Positions 1-7,478 of a stretch of DNA of 40,871 nucleotides are shown here, piece after piece. The position numbers were made by a program, and so were the translations under genes. The notes below the pieces were generated by a model. That model searched no databases. It was not told the origin of the DNA and worked only from the letters and a program-made list of their open reading frames with translations. Source of the stretch: Elusimicrobiota bacterium. Lineage in GTDB: Bacteria > Elusimicrobiota > Elusimicrobia > Elusimicrobiales > UBA9959. The stretch is taken from contig JACQWV010000009.1 of NCBI GenBank assembly GCA_016209085.1, forward strand, positions 1 to 40,871, in the 5' to 3' direction. Positions within the stretch are counted from its first letter, which is position 1, and every line of letters starts with the position of its first letter.

Positions 1-990
1 GCAATAGGAGCGACTTTGCTTTTGTTTCTCCTTACGAACGTCCTGCCTGTTGAAATGCGCGCTTCTATCTACGTACAGGACCAGAGGGAGCTCACGCCTG
101 AAACGCTCGCGGAAATAGTAAAAACCAATTCCCTTGACGCGCCCGTGTTCGTCCGGTATTTTAAATGGCTCAAAAATCTTCTGCACGGGGAATTAGGTTA
201 TTCCCAGACCGCGAAAATGCAGGTTTCCCAAGCCATAAGAACATATCTGCCCGCCACCTTTGAACTGACGTTATTTGCGATAATTCCGATATTTCTTCTG
301 GGCACGAGAATAGGCGCGCTAGCTGCCGTAAACAGAAATAAATTTGCAGACCATTTTTCAAGGTTTCTCGCCATAACCGGCTACTCCATGCCGACTTTCG
401 TGTTCGGACTGATTCTTCTCATGATTTTTTACGGCTGGCTGGGTTTTTTCCCGCCCGGAAGATATTCTTTTGAATCAGACATGCTGATACATTCCGGTTC
501 ATTCAGGACTTTTACAGGCTTGATTACAATTGACTCTCTTTTAAATCTCAATTTTAAAGTTTTCTGGGACGCGGTAAAACACCTGATTCTGCCGGCTTCG
601 GTTTTGTGCTTCGGAAGCGTGGCTCTTCTGATAAGAATAACCAGGACATCAATGCTTGAAGAACTGAACAAGGACTACATAAGGACGGCAAGGGCTAAAG
701 GGCTGAAGGAAAAATACATAATAAAAGCGCACGCGGGCAGAAACGCCCTGATACCCGTTATAACTCTGATAAGCCTCCAGTTCGTAAGACTCCTCGGAGG
801 GGTTGTAATAACAGAAACGGTTTTTGATTTCCCCGGCATAGGACGATGGGGGGTAAAAGCCGCCCAGCAGCTGGATTTGCCGGGAGTTATCGGATTTTCC
901 CTGATGAGCGCGGTTTTGTTTGTGGCAGGCAATACTTTCTCGGATATTTTATACGCGGCCGTTGACCCGAGAATAAGATATAAAGAATAG
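1..990 (+). CDS. dppB: Dipeptide/oligopeptide ABC transporter permease, DppB/OppB type (5' end outside window)
   Basis: Inner-membrane permease half of a peptide- or nickel-type ABC importer. The reading frame is already open at base 1 (A-I-G-A-T-L-L before the TTG at 16), so the true start lies upstream and the gene is partial. The visible part has about six hydrophobic segments and, near residues 215-240 counted from base 16, the EAA-type loop with ARAKGLKEKYI followed by AGRNALIPVI, which docks on the ATPase. The C terminus VDPRIRYK is typical of DppB. The next gene is the matching DppC-type permease 118 bases downstream. Substrate cannot be told from the permease. The family call is firm; the choice of dpp over opp or nik is not. 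Confidence 0.88.
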   Translation, partial: AIGATLLLFLLTNVLPVEMRASIYVQDQRELTPETLAEIVKTNSLDAPVFVRYFKWLKNLLHGELGYSQTAKMQVSQAIRTYLPATFELTLFAIIPIFLLGTRIGALAAVNRNKFADHFSRFLAITGYSMPTFVFGLILLMIFYGWLGFFPPGRYSFESDMLIHSGSFRTFTGLITIDSLLNLNFKVFWDAVKHLILPASVLCFGSVALLIRITRTSMLEELNKDYIRTARAKGLKEKYIIKAHAGRNALIPVITLISLQFVRLLGGVVITETVFDFPGIGRWGVKAAQQLDLPGVIGFSLMSAVLFVAGNTFSDILYAAVDPRIRYKE

Positions 991-1039
991 CAAGAGAAGA
1001 TAAGATGATACGATAATAAGATGATAAGTTGATAAGTTA
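991..1039. repeat. Degenerate GATAAG-type repeat tract
   Basis: Between the two permease genes the DNA is an irregular run of units such as GATAAG, GATGATA and GATAAGTT. The same unit recurs between 7162 and 7316, around 8088-8120 and at 21505-21540, always outside or at the edge of genes. It reads as a decayed repeat rather than coding sequence. Confidence 0.5.
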
Positions 1040-1060
1040 AAAAAATAAAATAAATGTAGA

Positions 1061-1080
1061 AACAGACCTTTAGGTCTGTT
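1061..1080. repeat. Perfect 8-bp hairpin between dppB and dppC
   Basis: AACAGACC-TTTA-GGTCTGTT is a perfect inverted repeat followed on the plus strand by A residues, so it lacks the U-tract of an intrinsic terminator in the gene direction. It could stabilise or process the dppBC transcript. Confidence 0.55.
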
Positions 1081-1108
1081 AAAAAAAATATGAAGAACGA
1101 AAAAATGT

Positions 1109-1993
1109 ATGTTTGAGAATATTAAAAATTCAAGGACTTTCAAAAGGTTCAGAAAGAACAAAACTTCAATTTTTGGAATAGGAATTATCTTGTTTTTCGC
1201 TCTTGTTGCAATTCTGGCTCCTTTTATTAGCAAACCTGTTTCAAACAACCCTTACCAGATTCCCCAGCACGGATATTCTCTTGAGCCGCGCCCACCTGAC
1301 AGCAGCCTGATTTTCGGCACAACCGAACAGCAGTATGATTTATTTTACGGCATAGTATGGGGAGCAAGAACCGCATTTAAAATAGGAGCCATGGTTGTCG
1401 CCGCGTCGTTAATAGCAGGAATTATTCTCGGCGGAATCGCCGGGTTTTACGGCGGATGGGTAGATGAAATCATAATGAGATTCACCGACATCGTTTTTGC
1501 GTTTCCCGGAATCGTTTTGGCGGTTGTTATAGCGGCCATGCTCGGCCCCGGCATAGAGAAGGCCGCCGTAGCCATAGCGGCGGTTTCATGGCCGAGCTAC
1601 GCGAGACTTTTGCGGGGAGACGTGCTTACCGTAAAAAGACTTGACTTTGTCTTGGCCTCAAAATCTTTCGGCGCCGGGGATTTCTGGATATTCAGAAAAC
1701 ACATTCTGCCGAATTCAATTTTCCCGGTGATAATCGTGGCAAGCCTTGACATAGGCAGCATAGTCCTGACAGCCGCTGCTTTGAGTTTTCTGGGATTGGG
1801 CTCCCCTGCAGGATACGCGGACTGGGGACAGTTAATAGCAATGTCAAGAAACTGGATTCTCGGCTCAGGCGGCAATCCCTTTGCCTACTGGCACACCCTG
1901 TTCATTCCGGGAGCTGCCATATTTTTGTTCGTTTTAGGCTGGAATTTAACCGGCGACGCTTTCAGGGACGTGCTTGACCCGAGACAGCAGTAA
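1109..1993 (+). CDS. dppC: Dipeptide/oligopeptide ABC transporter permease, DppC/OppC type
   Basis: Second transmembrane subunit of the peptide-type ABC importer, partner of the upstream permease. The 294-residue length is usual for DppC. It begins with the family's basic N-terminal stretch (FKRFRKNKTSIFG), one membrane helix, a periplasmic loop, then a five-helix core with the EAA loop (SYARLLRGDVL and SKSFGAGDFWI) near residues 160-195, and ends TGDAFRDVLDPR as is typical. The ATG at 1109 is the only start giving the full N terminus; two nearby ATGs (1090, 1105) lie in another frame and stop at 1116. No ATPase or binding protein follows, so the operon must continue upstream of the window or those parts lie elsewhere. 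Confidence 0.9.
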   Translation: MFENIKNSRTFKRFRKNKTSIFGIGIILFFALVAILAPFISKPVSNNPYQIPQHGYSLEPRPPDSSLIFGTTEQQYDLFYGIVWGARTAFKIGAMVVAASLIAGIILGGIAGFYGGWVDEIIMRFTDIVFAFPGIVLAVVIAAMLGPGIEKAAVAIAAVSWPSYARLLRGDVLTVKRLDFVLASKSFGAGDFWIFRKHILPNSIFPVIIVASLDIGSIVLTAAALSFLGLGSPAGYADWGQLIAMSRNWILGSGGNPFAYWHTLFIPGAAIFLFVLGWNLTGDAFRDVLDPRQQ

Positions 1994-1994
1994 A

Positions 1995-2106
1995 AGCAGT
2001 GGCGAGTAGTTAGTGGCGAGTGGACAACTGCAGTGATTAGTGACGAGTGACTGTTGGCGAGCAAAAGAAAAACACCTTCACTAACCACTATTCACTATCC
2101 ACTGAC
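1995..2106. repeat. Heptad-type hairpin repeat (GTGATTA family)
   Basis: The 5' half contains GTGGCGAGTAGTTAGTGGCG and related GTGANTA units; the 3' half has the complementary CACTAACCACTATTCACTA. The two halves can fold into a long imperfect stem. Related tracts occur at 7417, 16871, 19421, 20503 and 25371. Confidence 0.65.
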
Positions 2107-2127
2107 TTACTGAGCTTCGCAGAAATA
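2107..2127 (+). repeat. Solo terminal repeat of the MITE-like element
   Basis: TTACTGAGCTTCGCAGAAAT followed by A is identical to the first 21 bases of the 25-bp terminal inverted repeat of the element at 6316-6599. Its last base is the A of the ATG of the acyl-CoA synthetase, so this repeat has become the gene's translation-initiation region. No Shine-Dalgarno sequence is visible in it. Confidence 0.75.
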
Positions 2128-3794
2128 TGAATGAGCTAAAAAATTTATACGAATGTCTGGTGAATTCTGCGTCAAAGGCGCCGAAAAAAACAGCCCTCAT
2201 ATTCCAGGGAAGTCGTCGGCATAGCCTCCGACACCTGTGGGTCGGGTGGCATAGCGCCCGACACTTGATGAGCCAGAGGCTCGTTGTTCCGCCGCAGTGC
2301 GGCTGTTCCGAGAAAATTTATTACCATGAACTTCTTTTTTTCACGGACAGGGCTGCGGACATGTTTTGGCAGATGGGAATAAGAAAAAGCGACAAAGCCG
2401 CCATTGTCCTTAGAAATTCCCCGGAATTCATAATTTCCTATCTGGCGCTTGCAAAATTAGGCGCGATAAGCGTGCCGGTAAATTTCATGATTTCAAAAGA
2501 GGACGAACTGGAATACATACTAAAAAACAGCGGGGCAAAAGGAGTACTAACCCAATGCGAATTTTTAAAAAACCTTAAACATCTCAGGACAAAAGTTGAA
2601 ACTCTTGAGTTTGTGTTGTGCGCGGACGACCCGCACGGGCATGATTTCTGGCATTATCTTAAACGCTCTCATTACCATGGAAAAGCTCAAACTCCGGAAC
2701 CGCGCGAAAATGACCCTGTTTCAATACTCTATACTTCCGGCACAACCGGCCATCCCAAGGGAGTGATTCTCACGCACGGGAATCTGATTTCAAACGCAAA
2801 TTCCTGCATTCAGGCGCTTTGTCCGGATGAAAACGAGGTTTTTCTGTGCCTCCTCCCCATGTTCCATACTTTTTCATGGACGGCCAGCGTCATGCTGCCG
2901 CTGATTCTGGGGGCAAAAATAGTGATAGCGCCGAACCTGACCCCTCCCAAGCCCTGGCTTAACGCAATGGGAATAGAGGGCGTTACGATATTCACGGCGA
3001 TTCCCCAGCTTCTTTCCGTCCTGGCAAAGGAAGCGAAGGGATTTAAAAAACTTTTTTTAAAATACTGGTGTTTCAGAAAACTTAAATTCTGCGTATCGGG
3101 AGCCGCTCCGTTAAATCCTTCAATCAAAAGGAATTTTGAAAAAGCGTTCGGCTTGCCCGTGCTGGAAGGCTACGGTCTCACCGAGACAAGCCCGGTAGTG
3201 AGCGTGAACCTGCCCGAAAAACAAAAAGACGGCTCCGTAGGCAAACCCGTTCCGGGCGTAAAAGTGAAAATCATTGACGAACACGGCAAACATCTGGAAC
3301 GCGGCGAAGAAGGGGAAATATGCGTCCACGGCGCCTCAATAACCTGCGGGTACCATGAGAATCCCGAAGCCACAAAAGAACTATTCACTCATGACGGATG
3401 GCTCAAGACCGGCGACATAGGCATTCTGGATAACGAGGGATTCCTTCATATACGAGACAGAAAAAAAGACATGGTAATAGTCAAGGGGCTTAAGGTCTTC
3501 CCCGCCCAGATAGAGCACGTGCTGGCGAACCATCCTAAAATCCATGAAACAGCTGTAATCGGAATCCCGGACGGAGAAGGCGGCGAAACCATGAAATGCT
3601 TCTGCGTGCCCAGAAAAGACGTGAGTCTTGAAAAATCCGAGGTGTTCAGGTTTATAAAAGAGCATCTTGACCCTTACAAAAGGCCGAGAGAAGTGGAAAT
3701 AGTTGAGTCTTTGCCGAAAAATTCAATGCAGAAAGTTTTAAAAAGAGCGCTTTTGAAACAAGAGCTTGAGAAAAAATTTAAAATAAAGGTATGA
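2127..3794 (+). CDS. AMP-dependent acyl-CoA synthetase (fatty-acid-CoA ligase family) carrying an in-frame repeat insertion
   Basis: Adenylate-forming enzyme that activates a carboxylic acid, probably a fatty acid, with ATP and CoA. Visible motifs in order: the P-loop-like SILYTSGTTGHPKG near residue 200, GYGLTETSPVVSV, the hinge and D-loop LKTGDIG and DRKKDMVIVKG, and a C-terminal catalytic lysine in NSMQKVLKR. About 520 residues would be usual; the extra length is an insert at residues 29-62 (nt 2212-2312). It splits the expected run TALIFQG...KIYYHELL and is encoded by a palindromic repeat shared with other genes here. Because the rest is intact, the gene is probably functional. It overlaps the next gene by four bases (ATGA). 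Substrate chain length is unknown. Confidence 0.9.
   Translation: MNELKNLYECLVNSASKAPKKTALIFQGSRRHSLRHLWVGWHSARHLMSQRLVVPPQCGCSEKIYYHELLFFTDRAADMFWQMGIRKSDKAAIVLRNSPEFIISYLALAKLGAISVPVNFMISKEDELEYILKNSGAKGVLTQCEFLKNLKHLRTKVETLEFVLCADDPHGHDFWHYLKRSHYHGKAQTPEPRENDPVSILYTSGTTGHPKGVILTHGNLISNANSCIQALCPDENEVFLCLLPMFHTFSWTASVMLPLILGAKIVIAPNLTPPKPWLNAMGIEGVTIFTAIPQLLSVLAKEAKGFKKLFLKYWCFRKLKFCVSGAAPLNPSIKRNFEKAFGLPVLEGYGLTETSPVVSVNLPEKQKDGSVGKPVPGVKVKIIDEHGKHLERGEEGEICVHGASITCGYHENPEATKELFTHDGWLKTGDIGILDNEGFLHIRDRKKDMVIVKGLKVFPAQIEHVLANHPKIHETAVIGIPDGEGGETMKCFCVPRKDVSLEKSEVFRFIKEHLDPYKRPREVEIVESLPKNSMQKVLKRALLKQELEKKFKIKV
2212..2312 (-). repeat. Intragenic palindromic element, copy A (101 nt, in acyl-CoA synthetase)
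   Basis: Written on the minus strand, this copy is identical base for base to copy C at 21918-22018. It holds four small hairpins with stems GCCGC/GCGGC, GAGCC/GGCTC, GTCGGG/CCCGAC and GTCGG/CCGAC. In the host gene the opposite strand is translated, giving a peptide containing VGWHSARHLMSQRLVV and no stop codon. The boundaries are set by the limits of identity with copy C. Confidence 0.9.
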
Positions 3795-5389
3795 GCCCTT
3801 CGCTTCTTAAACAAATTTTAAAAATTTTTAAATGCCCGGTTTATATCGTCGGCGGAGCCTTGAGGGATTCCCTGCTCGGAAAGACGGTAACGGACTTAGA
3901 CATCGCAGTTGCAAACAAGCATGCTCTTGGAAAAAAAGCAGGAGAACTGGCCAGACGGCTTAACGCTTCTGTTTTTCCTCTTGATGCGGAAAATCTCGTG
4001 TACAGAATCATAGCGGCGCCGCGGAACAAGGCAGCATTGCCTGTCCGCCTCAGGCGGACGAGCGGCCGAAACCGGCCGCAGAAAAACAAGAAGGCCGTCC
4101 GCTTTCAGATAGACCTGGCGCCTTTTCAGGGAGCGGGGATAATTGAGGACTTAAAAAAAAGAGATTTTACGATAAATTCAATGGCTTACTCAGCTGAAGA
4201 AAGCGGATTAAAAATCAAAATTTTGATTTCCAAAGGCGCTCTGAAAATAACCGGCATTAAAAAAGGCAAAGTGATTGACCCCCTCAACGGAATGAAGGAC
4301 CTTGCAACCCGAAGAATAAGAGGCTGCGCCTGGAACATGAAACAAGACCCTTTAAGAATGCTGAGAGCCTTCAGGATAGCTTCCCAGTCGGCGTTTTCCG
4401 TAGATAAGGATACTTTAAGACAAATAAGTCTCCATGCCGACAGAATAAGAAAAACCGCGCCTGAAAGAATCCGCGACGAAATCATGATGTTGCTTGAAAA
4501 CCCGGAAAGCCACGTTTATTTTAAAGACCTCTGGAAAGCCGGATTGCTGTTTAAGATAATTCCGGAACTCCAGCCGGCTTTGAAGTGCGCTGAAATCTAT
4601 TACGGAAAAGGGGGGGCGCTGAAGCATACTTTCCTGGTTATGGAAAGGCTGGAATTTCTCTTTAAAAATTTAAACAGGCTTTTTCCGAAATGCAATAAAA
4701 TCCCGTATCTTAAAGGAAACCGGGAAATTTTGAAATTCACGGCGCTTCTCCACGACATCGCCAAAGCTCCCAGGGCAAAGATAATAAACGGGCGTCTGAG
4801 ATTTTTCGGCCATGAATCCTTCGGCGCCGAGATGTCTGAAAAGATAATGCGGCGACTTAGATTCAGCAAAGAGGAGATAAAATTCGCGTGCAGAATCATC
4901 TGCCATCATTTAAGGCCCGGAAACCTGGGCCATAACCGGATTATATCCGAGAAGGCTGTTTTCCGTTTATTCAGGGATATGGGCGAAGAAACGATACCTC
5001 TCCTCCTGCTTTGCTGGGCGGATTATGCCAGCTATATATCCAGGGATACGCTTGAGACGGTTAAAAACAAACTCAAGAAACCCCCGATAGCTATACCCGC
5101 CGGAGGACTTCCGCGCACTGGCCTGAAAAAAACCCTGCGGTTTCTTCAGGTAATCAACCTGCTCATGAATTCTTACGCTGAAAAGGGAAAATATCTGTAT
5201 CTAAAAACCGCTAAAATAATAACAGGAAACGACGTGATGAAAATACTCGGCATCCCCGAATCCCCGGCTATCGGAGAATTTCTTGAAAGCCTGAAAATGC
5301 TTCAATTTGAAGGCAAAATACAAAACAGAAAACAGGCGATTGAATTCCTAAAACGTCTGAAACGCCTGAAAAGCTCCAAACCCCGTTAG
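3791..5389 (+). CDS. cca: CCA tRNA nucleotidyltransferase / poly(A) polymerase family protein with HD domain
   Basis: Class II nucleotidyltransferase that adds CCA, or A or CC only, to tRNA 3' ends. The head domain shows GGALRD at 21-26 and the metal-binding pair D35-x-D37. Then come the RDFTINSMAY motif, the DPLNG and DPLRMLRAFR signatures, and an HD phosphohydrolase domain with HDIAKAP at 321. An insert of about 21 residues (77-97, nt 4021-4080) built from palindromic repeats sits in the beta-hairpin before RFQIDLAPF. The stop codon TAG (5387-5389) lies inside the 71-nt palindromic element that starts at 5381, so the last residues and stop come from that element. Full CCA versus A-adding specificity cannot be told. 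Confidence 0.87.
   Translation: MSPSLLKQILKIFKCPVYIVGGALRDSLLGKTVTDLDIAVANKHALGKKAGELARRLNASVFPLDAENLVYRIIAAPRNKAALPVRLRRTSGRNRPQKNKKAVRFQIDLAPFQGAGIIEDLKKRDFTINSMAYSAEESGLKIKILISKGALKITGIKKGKVIDPLNGMKDLATRRIRGCAWNMKQDPLRMLRAFRIASQSAFSVDKDTLRQISLHADRIRKTAPERIRDEIMMLLENPESHVYFKDLWKAGLLFKIIPELQPALKCAEIYYGKGGALKHTFLVMERLEFLFKNLNRLFPKCNKIPYLKGNREILKFTALLHDIAKAPRAKIINGRLRFFGHESFGAEMSEKIMRRLRFSKEEIKFACRIICHHLRPGNLGHNRIISEKAVFRLFRDMGEETIPLLLLCWADYASYISRDTLETVKNKLKKPPIAIPAGGLPRTGLKKTLRFLQVINLLMNSYAEKGKYLYLKTAKIITGNDVMKILGIPESPAIGEFLESLKMLQFEGKIQNRKQAIEFLKRLKRLKSSKPR
4021..4080. repeat. Palindromic insertion inside the cca-family gene
   Basis: Three consecutive hairpins: GGCA-GCAT-TGCC, GTCCGCC-TCA-GGCGGAC (4043-4059) and GCGGCCG-AAAC-CGGCCGC (4062-4079). 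The block stays open in the host frame and lies at a point where family members normally run straight on. Its left end GGAACAAGGCAGCATTGCC resembles GGAACAGGGCGGCATTGCC just before copy B, so the two are related. Confidence 0.65.
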
Positions 5390-5451
5390 AAATCCGCCCT
5401 GCCCGAAGGGCACGGCGGCAGCCGCCTCGGGGCGGCTTATTTCTAACGGGG
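5381..5451. repeat. 71-nt palindromic element, copy 1 (provides the cca stop codon)
   Basis: Outer 13-bp arms CCCCGTTAGAAAT and ATTTCTAACGGGG enclose two inner hairpins (GCCC-GAA-GGGC and GCCGCC-TCGG-GGCGGC). A nearly identical copy is at 25402-25472. The TAG in the left arm ends the upstream reading frame. There is no T-tract after it, so it is not a normal intrinsic terminator. Confidence 0.85.
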
Positions 5452-5586
5452 CGAAAGTCCCATCAAAACATAGGCCTCTTTCCCGGTAGACTTATCCCCT
5501 TTTGCCCCGTGTTATTCTTCTCTTTTTAAATTAGACTATTATCACTATTATCAGCAAGAAAAATTCCGTAAAAGGAGAACGATACC

Positions 5587-6267
5587 ATGAACAAAATCAA
5601 ATTTTTTGCCGTATTGTTTGCAGCCGGACTCATGTCCTTTGTAATTCTAAACGTTCGGGCGGGGGAACCGAAAAACGCAGCTTCCGACATTGGCAAAAAT
5701 CCGCAAATTCAGCAGGGAACAGACAAAGATAAAATAAACGAAATGAAGGACATTCTTTTGAAACTTGTAAGACAGGATGAACTTCTGGACGAGACCATAG
5801 AATCCATGGAGGATTCCTCAAGACTAACGGTCCAGGATATACTGGCAATGAGCCTGAGCCTCAGGGTCGTTAAAAACAACGTGGAACACATAACCTATTT
5901 GACAAAGAAGCAATTTCCCGAAATCCAGCCGAGTTCAATGCTTGCAAAATACACCCGCACCATATCAAGCTACGCCGGAAAATTAGACAGAAAGACTTTT
6001 TATGTGGAATCCCTTGCGTCAAAACTCAGCGGGGAAAAATCTTCGTTCAGGGACGCGCCGTCAGGCTCAAAAAGAGCGAAAACAAGAGGCAAAAACATGC
6101 GGAACAGCGCCTCCGGCGCGCCAGGCGCCGTGAGCTATGCGAACGGCCGGCAAATCCTTGAAAAACAGCGGGCGCTTGCCAACCTGTCTGAAAACCTGAA
6201 AAATCTCAAATCATCGTCTAAAAAATTGAAAGCCGCAAGCAATTGGCTCTATATCGCAAGCAAATAA
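5587..6267 (+). CDS. Exported hypothetical protein
   Basis: I do not recognise a family. The first 26 residues form a clear signal peptide (KIKFFAVLFAAGLMSFVIL, then NVRAGE at the cleavage region). The mature part of about 200 residues is hydrophilic, largely alpha-helical in appearance, rich in Lys, Ser and Glu, with heptad-like leucines near residues 55-100 and 195-220, and contains no cysteine. A basic, Gly/Ser-rich linker near residues 155-185 overlaps a small GC-rich palindrome (nt 6109-6133). A strong ribosome-binding site AAAGGAGAAC precedes the ATG. It stands alone between two repeat elements. Localisation to periplasm or envelope is inferred from the signal peptide only. Confidence 0.75.
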   Translation: MNKIKFFAVLFAAGLMSFVILNVRAGEPKNAASDIGKNPQIQQGTDKDKINEMKDILLKLVRQDELLDETIESMEDSSRLTVQDILAMSLSLRVVKNNVEHITYLTKKQFPEIQPSSMLAKYTRTISSYAGKLDRKTFYVESLASKLSGEKSSFRDAPSGSKRAKTRGKNMRNSASGAPGAVSYANGRQILEKQRALANLSENLKNLKSSSKKLKAASNWLYIASK

Positions 6268-6281
6268 CTCCGAATTCTTTT

Positions 6282-6310
6282 TTGTGTTTCCTTCTGCTCT
6301 ATTGTAAAAT
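6282..6310 (+). promoter_or_regulatory. Probable promoter upstream of the MITE-like element and folE
   Basis: TTGTGT (6282-6287), a 17-bp spacer and TAAAAT (6305-6310) match a sigma70-type promoter. The predicted start would fall at about 6317, the first bases of the element. The promoter probably served folE before the element arrived, and transcription to folE must now cross the element. Confidence 0.5.
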
Positions 6311-6315
6311 ATTCC

Positions 6316-6599
6316 TTACTGAGCTTCGCAGAAATAATGGGCACGTTGGAGGCTCAGATTTGGATTGGATGCAAGGCGCGACGAATGAGCATAGCGTTTG
6401 CTATGTGAATGAGGAGCAACGCAGCAGACGGCCAAATATGAGCCTCCCCTTTCCCGCAGGGGAAAGGGGCTGGCCGCTTTTCGGCTTAGAGTGCGTCACT
6501 CGTCGCTTACATAACCCAAGTTATGCGCGCTCCTCGTTCCTTGTCTCGCTCAAAAATCGGCTCAGCCAGCGTATCCATTATTTCTGCGAAGCTCAGTAA
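6316..6599. mobile_element. MITE-like element (284 nt, 25-bp perfect terminal inverted repeats)
   Basis: The left end (6316-6340, starting TTACTGAGCTTCGCAG) is the exact reverse complement of the right end (6575-6599). Inside, GGAGGCTCAGATTTGG near 6350 pairs imperfectly with CCAAATATGAGCCTCC near 6433, and a second palindromic block spans about 6475-6570. It encodes no transposase, and I see no clear target-site duplication. Its right end joins directly to the remaining folE sequence. Solo copies of its end occur at 2107 and 34368. Confidence 0.82.
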
Positions 6600-6718
6600 A
6601 AGGTCTTATAAAAACTCCATCCAGGGCGGCAAAAGCCTTCCGGGACATAACTTCAGGATATACATCTGACCTGGACCAAATCCTGAACCGCGCTTTTTTT
6701 AAGGTAAATTACAAAGAA

Positions 6719-7096
6719 ATGGTAATAATCAAAGATATAACTTTTAATTCCCTCTGTGAGCATCATCTTCTTCCATTTTTCGGCAAGGCCCATATAGCTT
6801 ATATCCCGGACGGCAGGATAATAGGCCTGTCAAAAATCCCCCGCCTGGTAAACGTATTTGCAAGGAGACTGCAGGTCCAGGAACGTCTTACTGCGCAGAT
6901 AGCCGATACTCTGTATGAAAAACTCAAACCCAAGGGAGTCGGAGTGGTTCTGGAAGCCAAGCATTTATGCATGACAATGAGAGGCGTTGAAAACGAAACC
7001 TCTTTTGCAGTGACAAGTTCAATGCTCGGAAGTTTTGAGAAAGACAATAAAACAAGGGAAGAATTTTTAAATCTAATTAAAAATAAAGTAAAATAA
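6719..7096 (+). CDS. folE: GTP cyclohydrolase I, N-terminally truncated by a repeat element
   Basis: FolE opens GTP to dihydroneopterin triphosphate, the first step of folate or pterin synthesis. From the ATG at 6719 the catalytic core is present: zinc and substrate motif CEHHLLPFF (Cys13), [11 protein letters not shown], and the second zinc cysteine in CMTMRG (Cys84). Homology clearly continues upstream in the same frame to 6602 ([20 protein letters not shown] and further), but no ATG, GTG or TTG lies in frame between the stop at 6512-6514 and 6719. The MITE-like element ends at 6599, exactly where family homology stops, so the first 15-20 residues were lost. The product may start at 6719, use a rare start such as ATA at 6608, or the gene may be dying. 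Confidence 0.82.
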   Translation: MVIIKDITFNSLCEHHLLPFFGKAHIAYIPDGRIIGLSKIPRLVNVFARRLQVQERLTAQIADTLYEKLKPKGVGVVLEAKHLCMTMRGVENETSFAVTSSMLGSFEKDNKTREEFLNLIKNKVK

Positions 7097-7118
7097 ATGT
7101 AAATGCTCACTGAAGCAC

Positions 7119-7138
7119 GTCATTCCCGTGGGAATGAC
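7119..7138. repeat. Perfect REP-like palindrome
   Basis: GTCATTCCC-GT-GGGAATGAC is a perfect 9-bp stem of a type widespread in bacterial intergenic DNA. It follows folE by 22 bases and is not followed by a T-tract. Confidence 0.7.
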
Positions 7139-7161
7139 AACGGGATTCGCTGAATATTTAC

Positions 7162-7316
7162 GGTGATAAGTAATAAACAAACCCCGAAGGTTGGGGCAAT
7201 GTGGTTTTCGGAGAAACCTGCGGGGTAAGTGGAAGAGTGACAGTGGCAACCCGCGGGGTTGACAAAATACAGAGGGTTTTTACTTATCACCATATCAACT
7301 TATCATCTTATCACCT
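7162..7316. repeat. Inverted-repeat spacer with GATAAG-type arms
   Basis: GGTGATAAGTAA (7162-7173) is exactly complementary to TTACTTATCACC (7280-7291), and further ATCAACTTATCATCTTATC units follow. The enclosed part holds GC-rich inverted pieces (ACCCCGAAGGTTGGGG and ACCTGCGGGGT / ACCCGCGGGGT). No coding potential is evident. It lies between folE and the tRNA. Confidence 0.6.
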
Positions 7317-7335
7317 TGCAGTGTTGGGGAAGGGT

Positions 7336-7406
7336 GCGGGCGTGGTTCAATGGTAGAACGGAAGCTTCCCAAGCTTTAGACGTGGGTTCGATTCCCATCG
7401 CCCGCT
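7336..7406 (+). tRNA. tRNA-Gly (anticodon CCC)
   Basis: A complete cloverleaf can be drawn. Acceptor stem GCGGGCG / CGCCCGC, D arm GTTC-AATGGTA-GAAC, anticodon stem GAAGC / GCTTT (one G-T pair) with loop TTCCCAA giving anticodon CCC at 7368-7370, four-base variable loop, T arm GTGGG-TTCGATT-CCCAT, discriminator T at 7406. The 3' CCA is not encoded, so it must be added after transcription, which fits the presence of a tRNA nucleotidyltransferase gene at 3791. Confidence 0.95.
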
Positions 7407-7416
7407 TATAACAAAA

Positions 7417-7453
7417 GTGAATAGTGATTAGTGAACAGTGAAGAGTAAACAGC
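7417..7453. repeat. Heptad-type GTGAATA/GTGATTA repeat, single arm
   Basis: GTGAATAGTGATTAGTGAAC and further GTGAAGA units repeat with a period of seven. Only one arm is present here, without the complementary half seen at 1995, 19421 and 20503. Confidence 0.6.
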
Positions 7454-7478
7454 AAAAGATAAAGATAAGGAATTAATT

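Noticed and set aside
1061-1080. Hairpin considered as a terminator
   Set aside because: It is followed by A residues on the coding strand, and on the other strand the T-run precedes the stem instead of following it.
1995-2106. CRISPR array
   Set aside because: The repeats are only about seven bases, degenerate and arranged as complementary arms, with no spacers.
5381-5451. 71-nt palindrome considered as an intrinsic terminator
   Set aside because: No T-tract follows, and a near-identical copy occurs within an operon, so it is better treated as a dispersed repeat.
5452-5586. Possible riboswitch in the leader of the exported hypothetical gene
   Set aside because: GCGAAAGTCC and CCGGTAGAC recall pieces of known aptamers, but no complete conserved architecture could be drawn.
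6243-6599. Open frame of 118 codons after the exported hypothetical gene
   Set aside because: It overlaps the end of the real gene and then runs through the MITE-like element to its right terminal repeat; no domain and no ribosome-binding site.
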